Source: Phytoactinopolyspora endophytica (GTDB lineage: Bacteria; Actinomycetota; Actinomycetes; Jiangellales; Jiangellaceae). Taken from it: 5,715 bases of DNA. How positions within the stretch are numbered: the stretch's first letter is position 1; each line of letters begins with the position of its first letter. Positions 4,386 through 5,715 of the stretch are shown here, in pieces. The stretch lies in contig NZ_ML142849.1 in assembly GCF_004138495.1 (NCBI RefSeq), forward strand, positions 442,286-448,000. The letters run 5' to 3'. Below the pieces are notes generated by a model, which was not told the origin of the DNA, made no database searches, and saw only the letters and a list, made by a program, of their open reading frames with translations. A program made the position numbers and the translations under genes.

Positions 4386-5715
4386 TCAGCCCAGGTGGAA
4401 CGCCGTTGAGTTGGAGCTGACCGCGACGACTCTGCCCCCCGCGACGACGTAGCGCGGCGGGCTGTGCCTGGCCAACGTCTCCTGGACGCTGGCGCCGTCC
4501 AACACCACCAGGTCGGCGGCTCCTCCGACCTCGATCCGATGACCTTCCAGGCCCAGGACCTCGGCACCGCCGCTCGTGACCATGTCGAAGACCCGGTCCA
4601 GGCCCGGTCTCGATACCGCGCCCAGGGCATGTGCCGCCAGGAACGCGACCTCCAGCATGTTGTTCCGGCCGAACGGATAGTAGGCATCTTCGATGTCGTC
4701 CTGTCCGAACGCGACCGGAACGCCCAGGTCCGCCATCTGGAAGGCCGGCAGCCGGACCGGACCGGTGTGCGGGGAGCTGACGAAGGTCAGCCCGGCCTGG
4801 CGAGCCAGTCCCGCGAGCCGGCGCACCGATGGCTCCGAGTATGTGCCCACCGCACGAGCGTGGTGAGCGATGCCCCGGCCCACCAGCCCTTGCCTGATCA
4901 TCTCCGTCGCCAGCATCTCCGTGGTCCGAAGGGCCGGGTCGCCGGCGTCATCGACCAGCATGGCGACCATGCGGCCGTGCTCGGCGGCCAATGCGCACAT
5001 ACGACGGACGTGCTCGCGCGCGTCGTCGTCGCTGTACTCGATCCACGGGATCCCGCCGACGACGTCGGCCCCCATGGCGATGGCCTCCCGCATCAGATCC
5101 TCCGCGCCGGGATCCCGCAGCAGTCCTTCCTGCGGGAACGCGACGACGTAGATGTCGACGACGCCCTGGAACTCGTCTCGCAACCGCAGCAAAGGCCGTA
5201 CGCCGCTCAGCTGTGCGCGCGTGTCGACATCAGCGAATGCCAGCAGATGGCGTACTCCGTGCCGCACGGCCTCGAACACTGCTCGTCGTGCGTTCGCCTC
5301 CACCCAGCCCTCGTCGTACTGCTCTTTGACCGTCGATGCCAGCTCGACCGCCGACATCGCCGCGCCCATGGAGGCGTCCGCGTAGGCCGTGCCCGCCGCA
5401 TCACCGGCCCGGTCGCGCGTGTATGCCTTGCACAGGTGCAGGTGGGGGTTGATGAACGGCTCGGTGACCAGGTTACCGGCGGCGTCGACTTCGACCCGTC
5501 CGCTCAGCGGGCCCGCTTCCACCGTGGCGATGCGGCCTTCCCTGACGCCGATGGAGTACCGTCCCTCCCGCCCGCGTAACACGGCGTCGGCGACGACCAA
5601 GTCGAACTGGTGAGCCTCATCGGCCAGGCCAGGCTGACCGAACTGATCGGGCTGGTGAGGCTCGCTGGGCAGACCAGGCTGACCGAACTGATCGGGCTGG
5701 TGTGCCTCACCAGGC
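4386..5715 (-). CDS. Cytosine-deaminase-type amidohydrolase, 5' end outside window
   Basis: The frame runs from the right edge to TGA at 4386-4388 (443 codons visible). Numbering from the TTG codon at 5600, it shows the amidohydrolase fold of the cytosine deaminase/AtzC group: PFINPHLHLCKA (first metal pair His53, His55), PQEG (156-159, the substrate-contacting Gln in cytosine deaminase), GADVVGGIPWIEY, AHHARAV (His247), and GQDDIEDAYYPFG (Asp301, metal/catalytic Asp). The family normally hydrolyses C-N bonds on heterocycles or amides. Compared with E. coli cytosine deaminase, the third metal His is Leu215, the catalytic Glu is Asp218, and Trp319 is Tyr307. Substrate and even activity are therefore uncertain. 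No ATG or GTG start is in frame before residue 1, TTG 5600 has no ribosome binding site, and the frame stays open upstream through a repeated Gln/Pro-rich stretch. The true start is probably beyond the window. It converges on merR with a shared terminator. Confidence 0.88.
   Translation of the reverse strand, partial: PGEAHQPDQFGQPGLPSEPHQPDQFGQPGLADEAHQFDLVVADAVLRGREGRYSIGVREGRIATVEAGPLSGRVEVDAAGNLVTEPFINPHLHLCKAYTRDRAGDAAGTAYADASMGAAMSAVELASTVKEQYDEGWVEANARRAVFEAVRHGVRHLLAFADVDTRAQLSGVRPLLRLRDEFQGVVDIYVVAFPQEGLLRDPGAEDLMREAIAMGADVVGGIPWIEYSDDDAREHVRRMCALAAEHGRMVAMLVDDAGDPALRTTEMLATEMIRQGLVGRGIAHHARAVGTYSEPSVRRLAGLARQAGLTFVSSPHTGPVRLPAFQMADLGVPVAFGQDDIEDAYYPFGRNNMLEVAFLAAHALGAVSRPGLDRVFDMVTSGGAEVLGLEGHRIEVGGAADLVVLDGASVQETLARHSPPRYVVAGGRVVAVSSNSTAFHLG
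5601..5714 (-). repeat. In-frame 45-bp tandem repeat at the N-terminal side of the amidohydrolase
   Basis: On the minus strand two full 45-bp units (5714-5670, 5669-5625) are followed by a partial third unit (5624-5601) that runs into the enzyme. The shared 27-bp half (encoding PDQFGQPGL) differs at a single base between units 1 and 2. Read in the amidohydrolase frame, each unit gives 15 residues, PGEAHQPDQFGQPGL then PSEPHQPDQFGQPGL, and then ADEAHQFD leading into LVVADAV. The 45-bp period keeps the frame. It probably encodes a flexible hydrophilic linker, and further units may lie beyond the window edge. Confidence 0.8.

Noticed and set aside
4464..5579. 371-codon open frame on the plus strand antisense to the amidohydrolase
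   Set aside because: It is a long shadow frame caused by high GC content. The minus-strand frame has clear family motifs and this one has none.
5598..5600. TTG as start codon of the amidohydrolase
   Set aside because: There is no ribosome binding site at a workable distance, and the frame stays open upstream with a frame-keeping repeat. It is used only for residue numbering.

Overview
The window reads as chromosomal DNA of a high-GC actinobacterium. The codons are strongly G/C-ending in four of the five genes, Shine-Dalgarno sequences are strong, and the gene families (a SnoaL-tailed ECF sigma factor, a MerR/GyrI regulator with a CCCT/AGGGG operator, a short-chain dehydrogenase) are typical of that group. 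The genus cannot be fixed from the sequence.

Layout. (1) On the minus strand, 474-1526 encodes an ECF sigma factor with a C-terminal SnoaL-like domain. It is followed 83 bp downstream by the first 130 codons of an SDR oxidoreductase (390 to the left edge, 3' part missing). They form a likely transcription unit or a sigma/target pair. (2) The divergent intergenic region 1527-1868 carries an array of direct repeats with core TANACTTG: two copies at 1605-1652 and four at 1767-1862. Within each cluster the repeats are spaced exactly 24 bp, and the last runs into the ribosome binding site of the next gene. (3) On the plus strand, 1869-3407 encodes a 512-residue protein with an AbiEi-like DNA-binding N-terminal half and a complete Fic (AMPylase-type) domain. 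An autoinhibitory SLSIEG motif precedes the Fic core. This gene is visibly less GC-biased than its neighbours. (4) A classical MerR-type promoter/operator (3412-3442) precedes a MerR-family regulator with a GyrI-like ligand-binding domain (3464-4267). The gene contains a well-placed internal Shine-Dalgarno and ATG that would release the ligand-binding domain alone. (5) A perfect 14-bp stem hairpin (4303-4337) separates merR from a convergent cytosine-deaminase-type amidohydrolase (4386 to the right edge, minus strand). That reading frame stays open past the window edge through an in-frame 45-bp tandem repeat, and active-site residues expected for the family are changed.

Functional picture. 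The genes do not form one pathway. They look like three independent regulatory or metabolic units, with the Fic gene and its repeat array sitting between them as a probable acquired, self-contained module. The strongest candidate for something not well described is that module: an AbiEi-like DNA-binding region fused to a self-inhibited Fic enzyme behind a 24-bp-periodic operator-like array, suggesting autoregulation by the enzyme's own N-terminus. That link is inference; the repeats, their spacing and the protein motifs are seen directly.
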